Source: Hemerocallis citrina (Eukaryota; Streptophyta; Magnoliopsida; Asparagales; Asphodelaceae). Taken from it: 64,000 nt of DNA. The notes below the pieces were generated by a model, which did no database searches, was not told the DNA's origin, and saw nothing but the letters and a program-made list of their open reading frames with translations. This document shows positions 1 to 10,515 of this stretch, piece by piece (position 1 is the stretch's first letter; the number at the start of each line of letters is the position of its first letter). The translations under genes and the position numbers were made by a program. The stretch is from assembly GCA_017893485.1 (NCBI GenBank), contig CM030360.1:18213971-18277970 (forward strand), in the 5' to 3' direction.

Positions 1-1609
1 GATGACCATCTACCCGCCTCAAAATATCTGAACCAGAAGAAGACCCAGGAGCATGTTCCCACTCGTCGGTACCATCAAATATCGCTGCCTCTGCCCGAAA
101 TATATGTGTGTCAGGCAACCATCTCCTATGACCCATATAGCAAAACTTTCTGCCATTGTACAACCACCTTGAACTAGTTTGGTCAGCACAGCATGGACAT
201 GCATAACGTCCTTTAGTACTATATCCAGATAAATTTGCATATGCTGGAAAATCATTAATTGTCCAAGACAATACGGCCCGAAGAGAAAATGTTTCTTTAG
301 CCACATCATCATAGGTTGGAACACCCACCCACAACTTCTGAAGTTCATCTATTAACGGTTGTAGGTACACATCTATATCATTTCCAGGACCTTTCGGTCT
401 AGGAACTATCATGGACAAAATAAATGAGGACTGCTTCATGCATTTCCAAGGCGGCAAATTGTATGGTATCAACACAACCGGCCATATGCTGTATGTACTA
501 CTCATTTGCCTGAAAGGGTTGAAACCATCACTAGCTAGTCCAAGTCTCACATTTCGAGGATCTTCCGCAAAATCAGGATATCTTTCATCAAATTTTTTCC
601 AAGATTGAGAATCAGCAGGATGTCTAAGAATCCCAGCATTAGTGCGACCTTCAGCATGCCATTTCATATCAGAAGAAGTTTTCATAGACATAAACAATCT
701 TTGTAGCCTAGGAATCAGAGGAAAGTAACGCAGTATTTTGGCAGGCTTCTTTTTCCTACTTCGCTTAGTAGATCCACTGGCTCCCTCGTCTTGATTTGGT
801 CTTTCTTTCCATTTCGAAGAACCACACACTTCGCAATTCTCCAGACTTTCCTTACCACTGTTGAAAAGCATACAGTCATTTGGACATGCTGCTATCTTCT
901 CATATCCTAGATCGAAAGAACTTAGGAATTTTTTGATTTTATAGGCTGAGTTTGGAATACAGATTTCAGGAAATGCTTCATTCAACAATTCAAGTAGCAT
1001 AGTGAAGGACTTAGCAGACCACCCGTTTAAACATTTAATCTGAAATAGTCTGACAATGAATGAGAATTTAGAAAATTTGGTGCAATCGCGGTACAACGGA
1101 GTACTAGCATCTTCAAGTAACTTAGCGAAGGATTCTTGCTGCTTATTATTTTCAGGGGTGGGGCCAGACATTTCCTCGTCCACCCCACCACCAATCTGGT
1201 TTGTTTCTGTTGACTCATTGTGAACTTGGGTTGTTGGGTTATTGGTGTGGAAAGAAACATTATGAATCCCCATGGCATCTTGCAACAAAGCATGCATCTC
1301 ATCGGAAACGCTTAAGTCTTCGTTCACTAAGGGCTCAGCTTCATTATCTAATACAACTTCACGAACAGGAGCTGACGTATGATCCTCTCCATGACAAAAC
1401 CACCTTGTGTACCCTTGAAGAAAACCGTTGACAACCAAGTGTGTATGTACTACGTCACATGTCCTCAGCATACAATTTGTACACCGGAGGCATGGACAAA
1501 GGATTAAGTTGGGATCACGGGAATGTCGTTTGGCAAAGATAATAAAATCTTTAATACCATCACGGTACTCCTTGGATAATCGTGGTTTACTAATCCAACT
1601 TCTATCCAT
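1..1609 (-). CDS. TNP2-like CACTA transposase, 5' part (runs off window)
   Basis: The start is the ATG whose complement lies at 1607-1609 (MDRSW...), equivalent to the start at 32159 of the second copy in this window. Reading the minus strand by hand I find about 536 codons with no stop up to base 1. Residues 1-90 are the transposase-associated N-terminal domain, with CPCLRCTNC, a conserved HTHLV and WFCHGED. Residues about 200-520 are the Transposase_21 core, with GPGNDIDVYLQPLIDEL, WTINDFPAYANLSGYSTKG and RKFCYMGHRRWLP. The product is expected to bind subterminal motifs and catalyse excision and integration of CACTA elements in the nucleus. Unlike the 32 kb copy, the RKFCYMG region is in frame here. 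Whether the remaining C-terminal half (DUF4218/DUF4216-type) is intact cannot be seen. Confidence 0.85.
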   Translation of the reverse strand, partial: MDRSWISKPRLSKEYRDGIKDFIIFAKRHSRDPNLILCPCLRCTNCMLRTCDVVHTHLVVNGFLQGYTRWFCHGEDHTSAPVREVVLDNEAEPLVNEDLSVSDEMHALLQDAMGIHNVSFHTNNPTTQVHNESTETNQIGGGVDEEMSGPTPENNKQQESFAKLLEDASTPLYRDCTKFSKFSFIVRLFQIKCLNGWSAKSFTMLLELLNEAFPEICIPNSAYKIKKFLSSFDLGYEKIAACPNDCMLFNSGKESLENCEVCGSSKWKERPNQDEGASGSTKRSRKKKPAKILRYFPLIPRLQRLFMSMKTSSDMKWHAEGRTNAGILRHPADSQSWKKFDERYPDFAEDPRNVRLGLASDGFNPFRQMSSTYSIWPVVLIPYNLPPWKCMKQSSFILSMIVPRPKGPGNDIDVYLQPLIDELQKLWVGVPTYDDVAKETFSLRAVLSWTINDFPAYANLSGYSTKGRYACPCCADQTSSRWLYNGRKFCYMGHRRWLPDTHIFRAEAAIFDGTDEWEHAPGSSSGSDILRRVDGH

Positions 1610-2085
1610 TATATCAATAGCACACAATCTGAAATTAAAATTTGATATATTAAATAGTAATAACAGTAAAAGGCATTTTGTATATTAAATTTCACCTATT
1701 TGAAAACCATCCCTAGCTGCAAATAAATAAACGATATAATCTTTAACTGTAAAATAAAGAAATTGTGGTTCCAAAAAATGTACCCAAAAAACATCTTAAC
1801 ACAATCTACTCTATTCACATAACCCTAAACTACCTTTTGTGGAAATTATCACAACCACCTTAGTGGTATTTTATCGCACACCCTGTGTTCGAGTGTAAAA
1901 AAAAATCGACTATAGTCTCCCCTGTATTTGGCTTTCCGTTCAAGGAGATGATGATGGTAAAGGGTATTTTGCTGATGAAGAGGAATCGGCCGAATAATGA
2001 GCGCGTCGTGCTGTAACTACGGTAACAAGAAGATCTGATGACTCATGAACTATTCTGTTCATGGCTACTAATAATCACTTATCTC

Positions 2086-2141
<56 letters not shown>

Positions 2142-2190
2142 AAACAAAAGAAACTAATATGTCTACTAATAAGTTTTTCTAAAATAATTC
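1610..2190. other. Upstream region of TNP2 within the CACTA element
   Basis: Non-coding. It is colinear, as the reverse complement, with 31630-32158 of the second autonomous CACTA element, including the AAGGTGGTTGTGATAAT block and the leader just before the ATG. A trinucleotide microsatellite (AAT)n occupies about 2086-2138. I see no separate gene. Confidence 0.6.
2086..2138. repeat. (AAT)n microsatellite
   Basis: About 17 uninterrupted trinucleotide units. Confidence 0.95.
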
Positions 2191-4480
2191 TTCATCCCAA
2201 CTAAATCATTGATGTTTGTAGCGCCAAAAGAAACCTGCACGAGGTTTGTTCAGCCCAAATCTTGTACAGATTTGGAGGATTTTGGTAAAAAAATGCCAAG
2301 ATGCCAATCAGATGCATGAAATCAGCTTCATTAACAGTAAAAGAAAAATGATAATGTCCAGTATGTAAACATATATTTTTCAGAGTGAACCAATTGTTGT
2401 ACATATCCGGAGGATTTTGGCATACAGCTATAGCATCCTCAGTTCACAGTGAACCCATTTTGGTCAAAAAAACATGCCAAGATGACAATCAGATGCATGG
2501 GATAAGCTTCATTAACAGTAAAAGAATATGAGGAAGCTAGTAGCATACTTAGTTTGGAAGTGAACCCATTTTGTTAAAAAATCATGCCTAAGATGGCAAT
2601 CAGCTTCTCTAACAGTATCTAAAAATGAAAATTTCCATTATCTGAGCATATATGTCGCTCTACTAATTATTTAGCCCAACTAAATCTAAAACCCAATTGT
2701 TGTGCATACCCGGAGGATTTTGGCATACGTACCTATAGCGTCCTCAGTTCACAGTGAACCCATTTTGGTCAAAAAAACATGCCAAGATGACAATCAGATG
2801 CATGAAAATAAGCTTCACTAACAGTAAAAGAAGATGAGGATGCTAGCAGCATACTTAGTTTGGAAGTGTACCCATTTTTGGTTAAAAAATCATGCCTAAG
2901 ATGGCAATCAGGTTATCTAACAGTATCTGAAAATGAAAATACCCATTATCTGAGCGTATATGTTGCTCTACTAATTCTTTATCCCACCTAAATCTAAAAC
3001 CCAATTGTTGTGCATATCCGGCCGGAGGATTTTGGCATACGTACCTATAGCATCCTCAGTTCACAGTGAACCCATTTTGGTCAAAAAAACATGCCAAGAT
3101 GACAATCAGATGCATGAAAATAAGCTTCACTAACAATAAAAGAAGATGAGGATGCTACCAGCATACTTAGTTTGGAAGTATACCCATTTTATGTTAAAAA
3201 ATCGTGCCTAAGATGGCAATCAGCTTTCTCTAACAGTATCTGAAAATGAAAATTTCCATTATCTGAGCATATATGTCGCTCTACTACTTCTTTAGCCCAA
3301 CTAAATCTAAAACCCAATTGTTGTGCATATCCGGCCGGAGGATTTTGGCTTACGTACCTATAGCATCCTCAGTACACAGTGAACCCATTTTGGTCAAAAA
3401 AACATGCCAAGATGACAATCAGATGCATGAAAATAAGCTTCACTAACAGTAGAAGAAGATGAGGATGCTAGCAGCATACTTAGTTTGGAAGTGAACCCAT
3501 TTTTTGTTAAAAAAACCATGCCAAAGATTGCAATCAGCTTCATTAACAGTATCTGAAAATGAAAATTTCCATTATCTGAGCTTATATGTTGCTCTACTAC
3601 TTCTTTCGTCCAACTAAATCTAAAACCCAATTGTTGTGCATATCCGGCCGGAGGATTTTGGCATACGTACCTATAGCATCCTCAGTTCACAGTGAACCCA
3701 TTTTGGTCAAAAAAACATGCCAAGATGACAATCAGATGCATGAAATCAGCTTCATTAACAGTGAAAGAAAATGGGGATGCTAGCAGCATACTTAGTTTGG
3801 AAGTGAACCCATTTTTGGTTAAAAAATCATGCCAAAGATGACAATCAGGTTACTTTAACAGTATCTTAAAATGAAAATTTCCATTATCTGAGCTTATATG
3901 TTGCTCTACTACTTCTTTAGCCCAACTAAATCTAAAACCCAATTGTTGTGCATATCCGGAGGATTTTGGCATACGTACCTATAGCATCCTCAGTTCACAG
4001 TGAACCCATTTTGGTCAAAAAACATGCATGCCAAGAAGACAATCAGATGCATGAAATCAGCTTCATTAACAGTGAAAGAAAATGGGTATGCTAGCAGCAT
4101 ACTTAGTTTGGAAGTGAACCCATTTTTTGTTAAAAAATCATGCCAACGAGGGCAAACAGGTAACTTTAACAGTATCTTAAAATGAAAATTTCCATTATCT
4201 GAGCTTATATGTTGCTCTACTAATTCACTGTGCCCAACTAAATCTAAAATCCAATTGTTGTGCATATCCGGCCGGAGGATTTTGGCATACGTACCTATAG
4301 CATCCTCAGTTCACAGTGAACCCATTTTGGTCAAAAAAACATGCCAAGATGACAATCAGATGCATGAAATAAGCTTCATTAACAGTAAAAGAAGATGAAA
4401 ATTTCCAGTATCTAAGTATATATTTTTCTATTCATTCTTCATCCCAACTAAACCATTCATGTTAAGGAAATCAAGATGCA
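2190..4480. repeat. Tandem array, about 310-bp period, inside CACTA element
   Basis: The phrase TTCACAGTGAACCCATTTTG or close variants recurs near 2444, 2749, 3060, 3373, 3684, 3990 and 4308, spacing about 305-318 bases. Each unit is itself composite: the block ending in CATGCC..GATG..AATCAG occurs twice per unit in diverged form. The units are related to the 245-bp units at 30.7-31.6 kb and 37.7-40.6 kb. The array lies between the 5' terminus and the transposase gene. Short reading frames in it are by-products of the repeat. Confidence 0.9.
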
Positions 4481-4800
4481 TAATCTGAAAAAACATGCTT
4501 TTTTTGAAAAATAAGGAAAATCAAGAGATGATACCGAAGAGAGAGAGAGAGAGAGCGGGGCGACGAACGCGGGGGCATAGGAGGGAGAGAGAGAGCGGGG
4601 CGATCGCCGATTCACCTCCAAATAGAGAGAGGGAAGAGGGAAATCGAAAATGGCGAAGGGAAGAAGGGACGATTTTGAAAGGTCGAAGGCTGTCGAAGAG
4701 GACGAAGCGGCGGAGGCAAACGCGCGGGAAGTAGAGCGAGGAAGGAGGGAAACGAAGCGCCCTTTTTTTTTGGGGGGGGGGGGGTTTGGGAAAATGGCGA
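4480..4800 (-). other. Purine-rich leader segment of CACTA element
   Basis: GA-rich sequence with two GAGAGAGAGAGAGCGGGGCGA blocks and a T9G13 run (4763-4784). Its position, between subterminal repeats and tandem array, matches 30430-30710 of the second autonomous element, where the complementary strand is CT-rich. This is probably the promoter or untranslated leader of the transposase. No coding function is supported. Confidence 0.4.
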
Positions 4801-4839
4801 GCGAAAGATTAGGGTTCGTGGGTTTTATTGCAGCTTATT

Positions 4840-5099
4840 CACCGGCGTTTCAATTAGACACGCCGGTGAATGTGTCCGTATATTCACCGGCGGTTATTAT
4901 CAAAACGCCGGTGAATAATACACTTCATCGGCGTTTCTAAATAAAATGCCGGTGAATACGAAGATTGACCGGCGTTTTAAAGCGACCGCCGGTGTATAAC
5001 CATCCCATCTGGCATCCCATTCCTATTCGCTCCCTACCCCGGCGCTACTAGTAAAACGCCGGGGAATATTCGCCGGGAAATCGAGTATCTTTTGTAGTG
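4840..5099. repeat. CACTA subterminal repeat region (CCGGCG motifs)
   Basis: Repeated, partly inverted copies of TTCACCGGCGTTT / AACGCCGGTGAAT spaced by about 20-30 bases, ending at the TAGTG terminus. In this superfamily such motifs are binding sites for the element's own DNA-binding protein. Confidence 0.85.
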
Positions 5100-5107
5100 T
5101 ATAAATA
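5100..5107 (+). promoter_or_regulatory. LTR TATA box
   Basis: TATAAATA immediately followed by C25. It overlaps the inferred TAT target duplication of the CACTA element, so the insertion cut just upstream of the core promoter. Confidence 0.5.
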
Positions 5108-5132
5108 CCCCCCCCCCCCCCCCCCCCCCCCC
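5108..5132. repeat. Poly-C tract (25 C)
   Basis: Uninterrupted run of 25 C directly after the LTR TATA box. Confidence 0.9.
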
Positions 5133-6061
5133 GTGGCTAGTATTCTTGTGCTAATTAATTCCTCCAAACCGATAGTTCAAAATACAATTATCTAGTAGTT
5201 AGTAAGTAAGTAAAAGATCGATAGTGTGTGGGAGAATTATGCTTGCATCAAGAATAAGGAAGGCCGGCATCAACAAGGAGCTCTCGGTTTGGCTTGTGGA
5301 CTGCTCGGTTTTTTGTGTGCTTGAGGCTCGGGTGCGCGCTTCTAGGAGGAGGATCGTTCGTTTGCAAGGACATTCGTTTGGGAGGTTGCTAGTTGTATTT
5401 CTCTCCAACTAAGGTTGGTAAATTTTCCATGTTTCTAATTAGGAATGCATGCTAGATTTGAATGGGAAGAATGATGCATGAAAAAGATTAAGAATGAGTA
5501 CACATTTAATTGGAAAAATGATCTATTGATTTGTTGAAATGTTGATATGAAATTGTATGTGGTTCCATTAGTAAAGTCAAAATTTTGTGTGAATTGAATA
5601 TGGCCATGGATTGCTTGCGGAAAATCTCATTATCTACATCAAGAATTATAGACAAGAGTTAGTAGATTAACAATGCTACTTTATGTGTTTAAATGAATCT
5701 TTGTGTTTTATTGAAATGAATGAATTAAAATATAGATTTATATGTTTGGTAAATGATTAAAAACAGAAAATTAATATGAAGTTTTCTATTAAAGAGATTA
5801 GTGATATTAATTGTTAAGAAATGTCGAAAAAGAAGAAATGTGGTAGTGATAATTTAAAATTCGAACTAATTTCATGAAAAACATGTATTAATTATTGAGA
5901 AAAATTATTTTCTATATACTGGAGTATAATTTATGATGGTATTAGTCGATCTGGAAATTTTTATAATTTTTTATAAAAGCAAAATGAAATGAGGACTTGT
6001 TGAATATCGAAATGTTTTAAATAACAGAGAGAATTGTTTTAAATAGACTTCGAGTTGCACT

Positions 6062-6164
6062 AGTGACAACCCGAGCGCATAGCTCAAGTGGTTGGGATGA
6101 CCCAAGTTCGCTACAGTGGGTTTTCGGGTCTCAGGTTGCTGGTTCGAATCCCCTGGTCACCATA
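6062..6164 (+). other. tRNA-like sequence (Pol III box A and box B) within LTR
   Basis: Box A-like TAGCTCAAGTGG lies at 6080-6091 and a perfect box B GGTTCGAATCC at 6141-6151. Flanking GTGAC (about 6063) and GTCAC (about 6156) could pair as an acceptor-like stem, followed by CA. The interval between the boxes is longer than in most tRNAs, and I could not fold a standard anticodon arm. It is more likely a tRNA-derived SINE head or tRNA relic than a functional tRNA. A second box B-like GGTTCGATCC sits at 6295-6304. Confidence 0.5.
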
Positions 6165-7920
6165 CTTTTGTTTCGTTTTTTTTAAAATATAAGAACTACA
6201 GCTGAGAGCATTAGATGCTCTCAGCGCCTTCTTCTAACGTGTATAGCGTTCGGCCTACTGGTCGGTGCCCTTGGTTGTTTTCCCTGTGGTTGCGGGTTCG
6301 ATCCGTGGCTTCGGTTCGTATTTAATTTGGGGGGGAAACATTTTTTTTTGGGGATTTTGATGATTTAAAAAAAATATGAAAAAAATATGGTTATTATCCT
6401 AAAATTTTGTGGGACTTGTGAAAAATAATTTGAGGATTATTTGCATTAAATGAAGTATGTTTTGAAAATAAAATGTATAATTTAGAATTATAAGTTATAC
6501 ACTTGTATGTTATAAAAGTTGCACTTTGCAAAAGGACTTAAAATAAAATGTTAGGAAAGAAGTGAAATAAAGATAGAAATTATATTATGTGATGGATGTG
6601 AATTATTCTCATTGGAGAATAGTGTGAAAAATATGAAATGTGAATATTCATTTAGAGATGTGATTTCGATGTGAAATTGATATTTGATGAAGTATATGAT
6701 TCCATGTATGGCTATGGACTTATGAATAAATTAGAGATCATGCTTTTGAAAAAGAAAATCTGATATGATTATGAAAATGAACTTATGAGCTGGAAACGCT
6801 CAATTTTGGAAATTGTGAATTGGAATTGAAACAAAAGAGTAGCTAAGTCTCCCCTGGAAATTGGGAAGAAATGAAATGAAATTTGAAATGGAAGACCGAG
6901 GTTGGTCATGTTTGAATGAATAAATAAGTCCGGTTTAGTAGAGAGGCTAACTCTAGTGCTTTGATTTTGTTCATGATTCTATAGAATTAAGGATTAGTTA
7001 CATAGTGAAGAGGTGATGAAAGTAAGAGAAAAATATTGAGTATGAGGGCCATTGGATTGTCGGCGAGAGCGTATCCCAGGATGTCCCATGATGAGTCATG
7101 ATAGGGCGTGGATACTGCTCCAGAGTACCGTCCCGGTGGCGACGCTCGTGGGGTGTTTGAAGACTGCGGGTGGTGTCATGTCTATGGTAGGAGCTGAATT
7201 ACCACAGGATGCCTGCATGATGAGTCAGGTGTCAGTGCGTTGGGATTTCCTCCAGGGCGCCTAGACATGAGTTCGTATGTCAGAAAACATTTAGGATACT
7301 TACCGTAGTTACAGTAGTAGATTAAGTCATGACGAGTGATTGAACCCTACAAGATGAACAACGATTAAGGGCTTGCCCTCGGACCTATGTAGTATGGGAT
7401 GCATAGAATCCGAACAAGTGTGCTTTAGTATCATATAATATAAACAACTACATTAAGAACTAAGTGCACAATCACAACACGACGTCAATAAGGTATTCCC
7501 TTTAGTTTGATATGTGACAAGTTTGTATTTGTTAAATATGAAAAATGAGTTATACTATTTCCGGCATAAAGAGAATGGCCGTGTATAATGTTCGTCGGTT
7601 GAATAAACTGACGTACCCACAGTTTTGTATGCAGGATAAATGATATGGTAAAGATTAAGGAGGAACAGATGCTTAAAGATTATTCAATGTTGTTATACAT
7701 TTATTTAAATGTTGTAATTTTATTTCCGCTGTGCAATGTAAAGAGTAAAGTTTTATGTAAACTCTGATGTAAAGTGAAAAGTTCAAATTTTCTTGTAAAA
7801 TTGTACTAAATAAAGTGGAAAAATCCTGTAGAACTCTCGAATTCAGTTGTATTTGGGATTCGGGGCGTTACATGATTATCATACAATAAAATAAAATTTC
7901 GGTCTACTAATGTAAATGTT

Positions 7921-8440
7921 ATTGTTATGTAGGTTCCAACCAATCCAAATAAGGTGAGCACTTCTTCTTCAGTCCCTTCATCATCTTATATTCTTTCTGG
8001 AGGCCCAGGTCCCCTCGAACCTTCACTCCTCACTCTTCAACCGATTCATAGTTTGAAGGATGTGTGGAACGGTGAGTCTAAGGAGTATGCATTTAGGGCG
8101 GGTCATCCACTACCTATGCACCCACTGATTCATGAGATTCTAAGATATTGTGGGTTATACGGTTTTGCTATGGTAAGCTCCATTAAGTGTGATCGTCCTC
8201 TTCTTACCGCACTTCTTGAGAGATGACGGTCTGAGACACACAGCTTTCACCTGCCAGTTGAGGAGATGACAGTAACTTTACAGGACGTCTCCATAATCAC
8301 CGGTCTTCTAGTCGATGGGCAGGAGAGGACCAGTACAATGGACTTCGACCCGATATATATAGTGGAGCAGTACCTAGGTGTCGAAGTTGAGATCAGTGCA
8401 ATTAGTGGTAAATTTATTGGCTTATGGGCTTCCTGTCGAT
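7921..8440 (+). pseudogene. Plant mobile domain (PMD/MAIN-like) fragment
   Basis: After a plausible acceptor (TTATGTAG), the frame reads PTNPNKVSTSSS..., GGPGPLEPSLLTLQ, then HPLIHEILRYCGLYGF and RPLLTALLER. There is a stop at 8224-8226 in place of the usual tryptophan, then HSFHLPVEEMTVTLQDVSII in the same sense. That order (GPLEPSLL, LLTALLER, FHLP.GEMTVTLQDV) is the N-terminal half of the PMD found in MAIN-like host proteins and in plant transposons. The second half is missing. A related fragment lies at 15780-15980 (minus) in MULE B. Confidence 0.65.
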
Positions 8441-8449
8441 GAGTAGTAA

Positions 8450-9560
8450 AGTAAGAGTTTAGACGATAAAAGATCATCTCTACAATCGCAATTACCGGTA
8501 AATTACGGACACCTTTCAAGACTGAATTGAAGACTTTTGATAGGTTCGTAGTTATTATGTCGTATCTTCGACCTTCACTGCATAAAGTGCCCACTTCTCA
8601 ATAGGTTTCTCTTTCAACCAATTAGCCATCTCGACATTGACGGTTTCAAGTTCAGCGAATTTGGTCCCAAACTTTTTGAGTTGCTGTTGACACGCTATAA
8701 TTTCGGCTTTTTTCTATAATGTCTTGCTACCAAATTTACTAAAGAAATTTGTAGCGAAATGATGCATACAATAACGATGAAATGCATTAGGTTTGTTCAA
8801 AGCTTCATTTTGCAAATCCATAGCAGACAAAATACCAGCATGACGATCAGAGATAACACACAACTCAGTACGATCGGTGACAAAATACCGAATGCAACTC
8901 ATGAACCATGCCCATGTATTTATATTCTCTCCATCAACTAATGCAAATGCAAATGGAAATAAGCTATCATTCGCATTCGGGAAAATAACAATTAACAAGC
9001 AACGCTTGTACTTACCGTACAAGTGAGTTCCGTCAACACTAATAACCGGTCTGCAAAACTTGAAACCTTCAATCGAAAGACCAAATACCCAAAATACTCT
9101 CTTGAATGTTTTCCGCCATGACTTGATTGATATTTATGCCAGTGGACAATGGTTCCCGAATTTGCTGCTTGTATTGCTGATAGAAGAAAATGCAATTTCA
9201 TGTATGCTTCTTCGAATGTACCAAACAACCTCTCAATTACCTTTTGTTTTGCAATCCAAGCTTTCTTTTATGAAATCTGATAATTATATTGTAGTTTCAC
9301 TATCTCAATAATTGCCCGCGGTGTTAAACCAATCTCATTCTTCACCACACTCACAATCAAATTACAAATAATGTTAGAATCAACTTTATAGTGGTCCTGA
9401 TTCAACGTGGGATTCGTACAAGTATGAGGTCCAACTATATTCTTCACCACGAAATTTGTACCTCATTTTGGAACAATTGCTCGTAATTTTCAAGGGCAGC
9501 CAACATCACTTGCTACTGGGGGACTTTGCATCATCTCCTCAATTGCACATTTTTGAGGTG
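8450..9560 (-). pseudogene. MULE transposase relic (MuDR-type DDE domain)
   Basis: Broken minus-strand frames follow the MULE transposase order. They show TPRAIIEIVK and an IQAANSGT region (about 9450-9110), YGKYKRCLL with FPFAFALVDGEN and TWAWFM (about 9022-8880), and CVISDRHAGIL followed by HRYCMHHFATNF. They end with YDIITTNLSKVFNSVLKGVR (about 8560-8500). The D of SDRH, one of the DDE-type catalytic positions, is retained. At least three frame breaks or stops are present, and I see no C-terminal SWIM zinc finger. Close relative of the MULE B transposase. Confidence 0.75.
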
Positions 9561-10039
9561 TGAATTTACATTTGATGGTGTACAGTATCGGTGAAGATTT
9601 CAATATTACGAATTCATGATGTTTCTTGATAGAATACAGCTTCACAGCCTGCTAAATCTATAAAAAATGTACAAAATAATAGGCCAATATTCATCATACC
9701 TTCACAAGCTTCAAGGATATAGCTGTAGATATTTGGGTAGAAGAATTGAAGTTGCTATCCTCTTCAAATTTATCAAAATTCCAAAATGTGGATCTTTCGG
9801 AAGATGAGTTTAGGGTTTTGAGAGTGGAAGGTGAAAGGGTTAGGAAAGAATTAGTAAATATATTTAGATTGAGATGAGATTTTGTGGGTAGGAGGTCAAT
9901 TTTGGGAAGCTAGGATTTTGGGTTTCGGAGTTAAAGAAAGAGTAAGAAGAGATAATCAAAAGTGAGATTTGAGAGAAAGAGAAATGAGGACGAAGATGGA
10001 AAATATCAAAAGAGAAATGAGGACGAAGATGGAAAATAT

Positions 10040-10196
10040 CCCACACTCGGTTTTCAAAAAACCGAATTTGATTAAAACCAATTCGGTTTTTCGAAAAGCG
10101 AGTGTTAGTCTTCGATTTTTTAAAGACCGCACTCTTTTCGAAAAACCGAGTTGGTTTTAACCAAACTCGATTTTTCGAAAATCGAGTGAAGCAGTT
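10040..10196. repeat. Palindrome-rich probable MULE A terminal repeat
   Basis: Four to five alternating copies of ACTCGGTTTTTCGAAAA and its reverse complement, each capable of forming a short hairpin. They are followed by an A14 run at about 10206. Confidence 0.5.
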
Positions 10197-10366
10197 TGGA
10201 AATTAAAAAAAAAAAAAAGTAAGTCAGTTTGGGTAAAAATTCAAAGCAATTAGGAAAAACAAATGGACGCCTAATAGGATGATGCTAAAAGGGAATGAAA
10301 CAGCCAGCCAGTCCAGAATACATTAGATATTAGATGGAAGGAAACGAGCACAACTAGCAAGAAGCT

Positions 10367-10372
10367 TTTATT
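10367..10372 (-). terminator. Polyadenylation signal of GGT gene
   Basis: AATAAA on the minus strand, about 145 nt downstream of the GGT stop codon (10516-10518). Context is GATGAATAAAAGC. The sequence between is AT-rich 3' UTR. Confidence 0.6.
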
Positions 10373-10515
10373 CATCAACACATTACATTACAACATTCAA
10401 AAGCGAAAGCGACGTACGTACGGAGGAAGCAACATTATTTATATATAATGTGACCGCGAGTGCAATTAATTAATATTTGATTCATACCACCCACACCTTC
10501 AATTATACGTACGGT

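Larger units (their letters stand above)
1..5099 (-). mobile_element. CACTA (En/Spm) DNA transposon, 5' part; other end outside window
   Basis: The + strand reads TAGTG at 5095-5099, which is the CACTA terminus of an element pointing leftwards. The terminal 300 bases carry many copies of CACCGGCGTTT-type subterminal motifs, like the two other CACTA elements in the window (27078 and 30152). The terminus starts CACTACAAAAG on the minus strand and then shares the CGGCGTTTTAC and GCGCCGGGG blocks with those elements. Inside, reading leftwards, are a purine-rich leader, a 310-bp tandem array and a TNP2-type transposase. The candidate 3-bp target duplication on this side is TAT (5100-5102); its partner lies outside the window. 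Confidence 0.88.
5100..7872 (+). mobile_element. Long Ty3/Gypsy-like LTR, 3' portion, interrupted by CACTA at its TATA box
   Basis: The segment begins with TATAAATA (5100-5107) and a poly-C run directly at the CACTA terminus, and ends in GGGGCGTTACA at 7872. This resembles the GGGGCGTGACA end of the intact LTR element at 43-54 kb. An LTR ending GTTACA is expected to begin TGTAAC, and no such start is present here. The upstream U3 is therefore probably on the far side of the CACTA insertion. No primer binding site follows 7872, so this is a 3' LTR or a solo LTR. It contains tRNA-like sequence (6062-6164) and no credible coding region. Confidence 0.6.
7873..10196. mobile_element. Decayed Mutator-like element (MULE A) with transposase and PMD fragment
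   Basis: It contains a minus-strand MULE transposase relic (8450-9560) and a plus-strand plant-mobile-domain fragment (7921-8440) arranged tail to tail, the same order as in MULE B at 12.9-16.35 kb. The right end (10040-10196) is built of CTCGGTTTTTCGAAAAACCGAG palindromes, which probably form the terminal inverted repeat. The left TIR is not visible because the LTR element abuts at 7872. The segment 9560-10040 is non-coding leader with a 33-bp direct repeat (about 9977-10040). Confidence 0.65.

Noticed and set aside
4495..4940. Arg/Glu-rich frames at the CACTA end
   Set aside because: Translations of GA-rich leader and CCGGCG subterminal repeats.
6062..6164. Functional tRNA gene
   Set aside because: Box A and B are present but no standard cloverleaf or anticodon arm could be drawn, and it lies in a repeat element.
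7052..7264. 70-codon frame in the LTR
   Set aside because: Short, no domain, within non-coding LTR sequence.
5532..7872. Solo LTR starting TGTTGAAATG at 5532 with TGATT on both sides
   Set aside because: TGATT also follows 7872, but the LTR end GTTACA calls for a TGTAAC start. The TATA-like core lies far upstream at 5100, and a 5-bp match in AT-rich DNA is easily chance.
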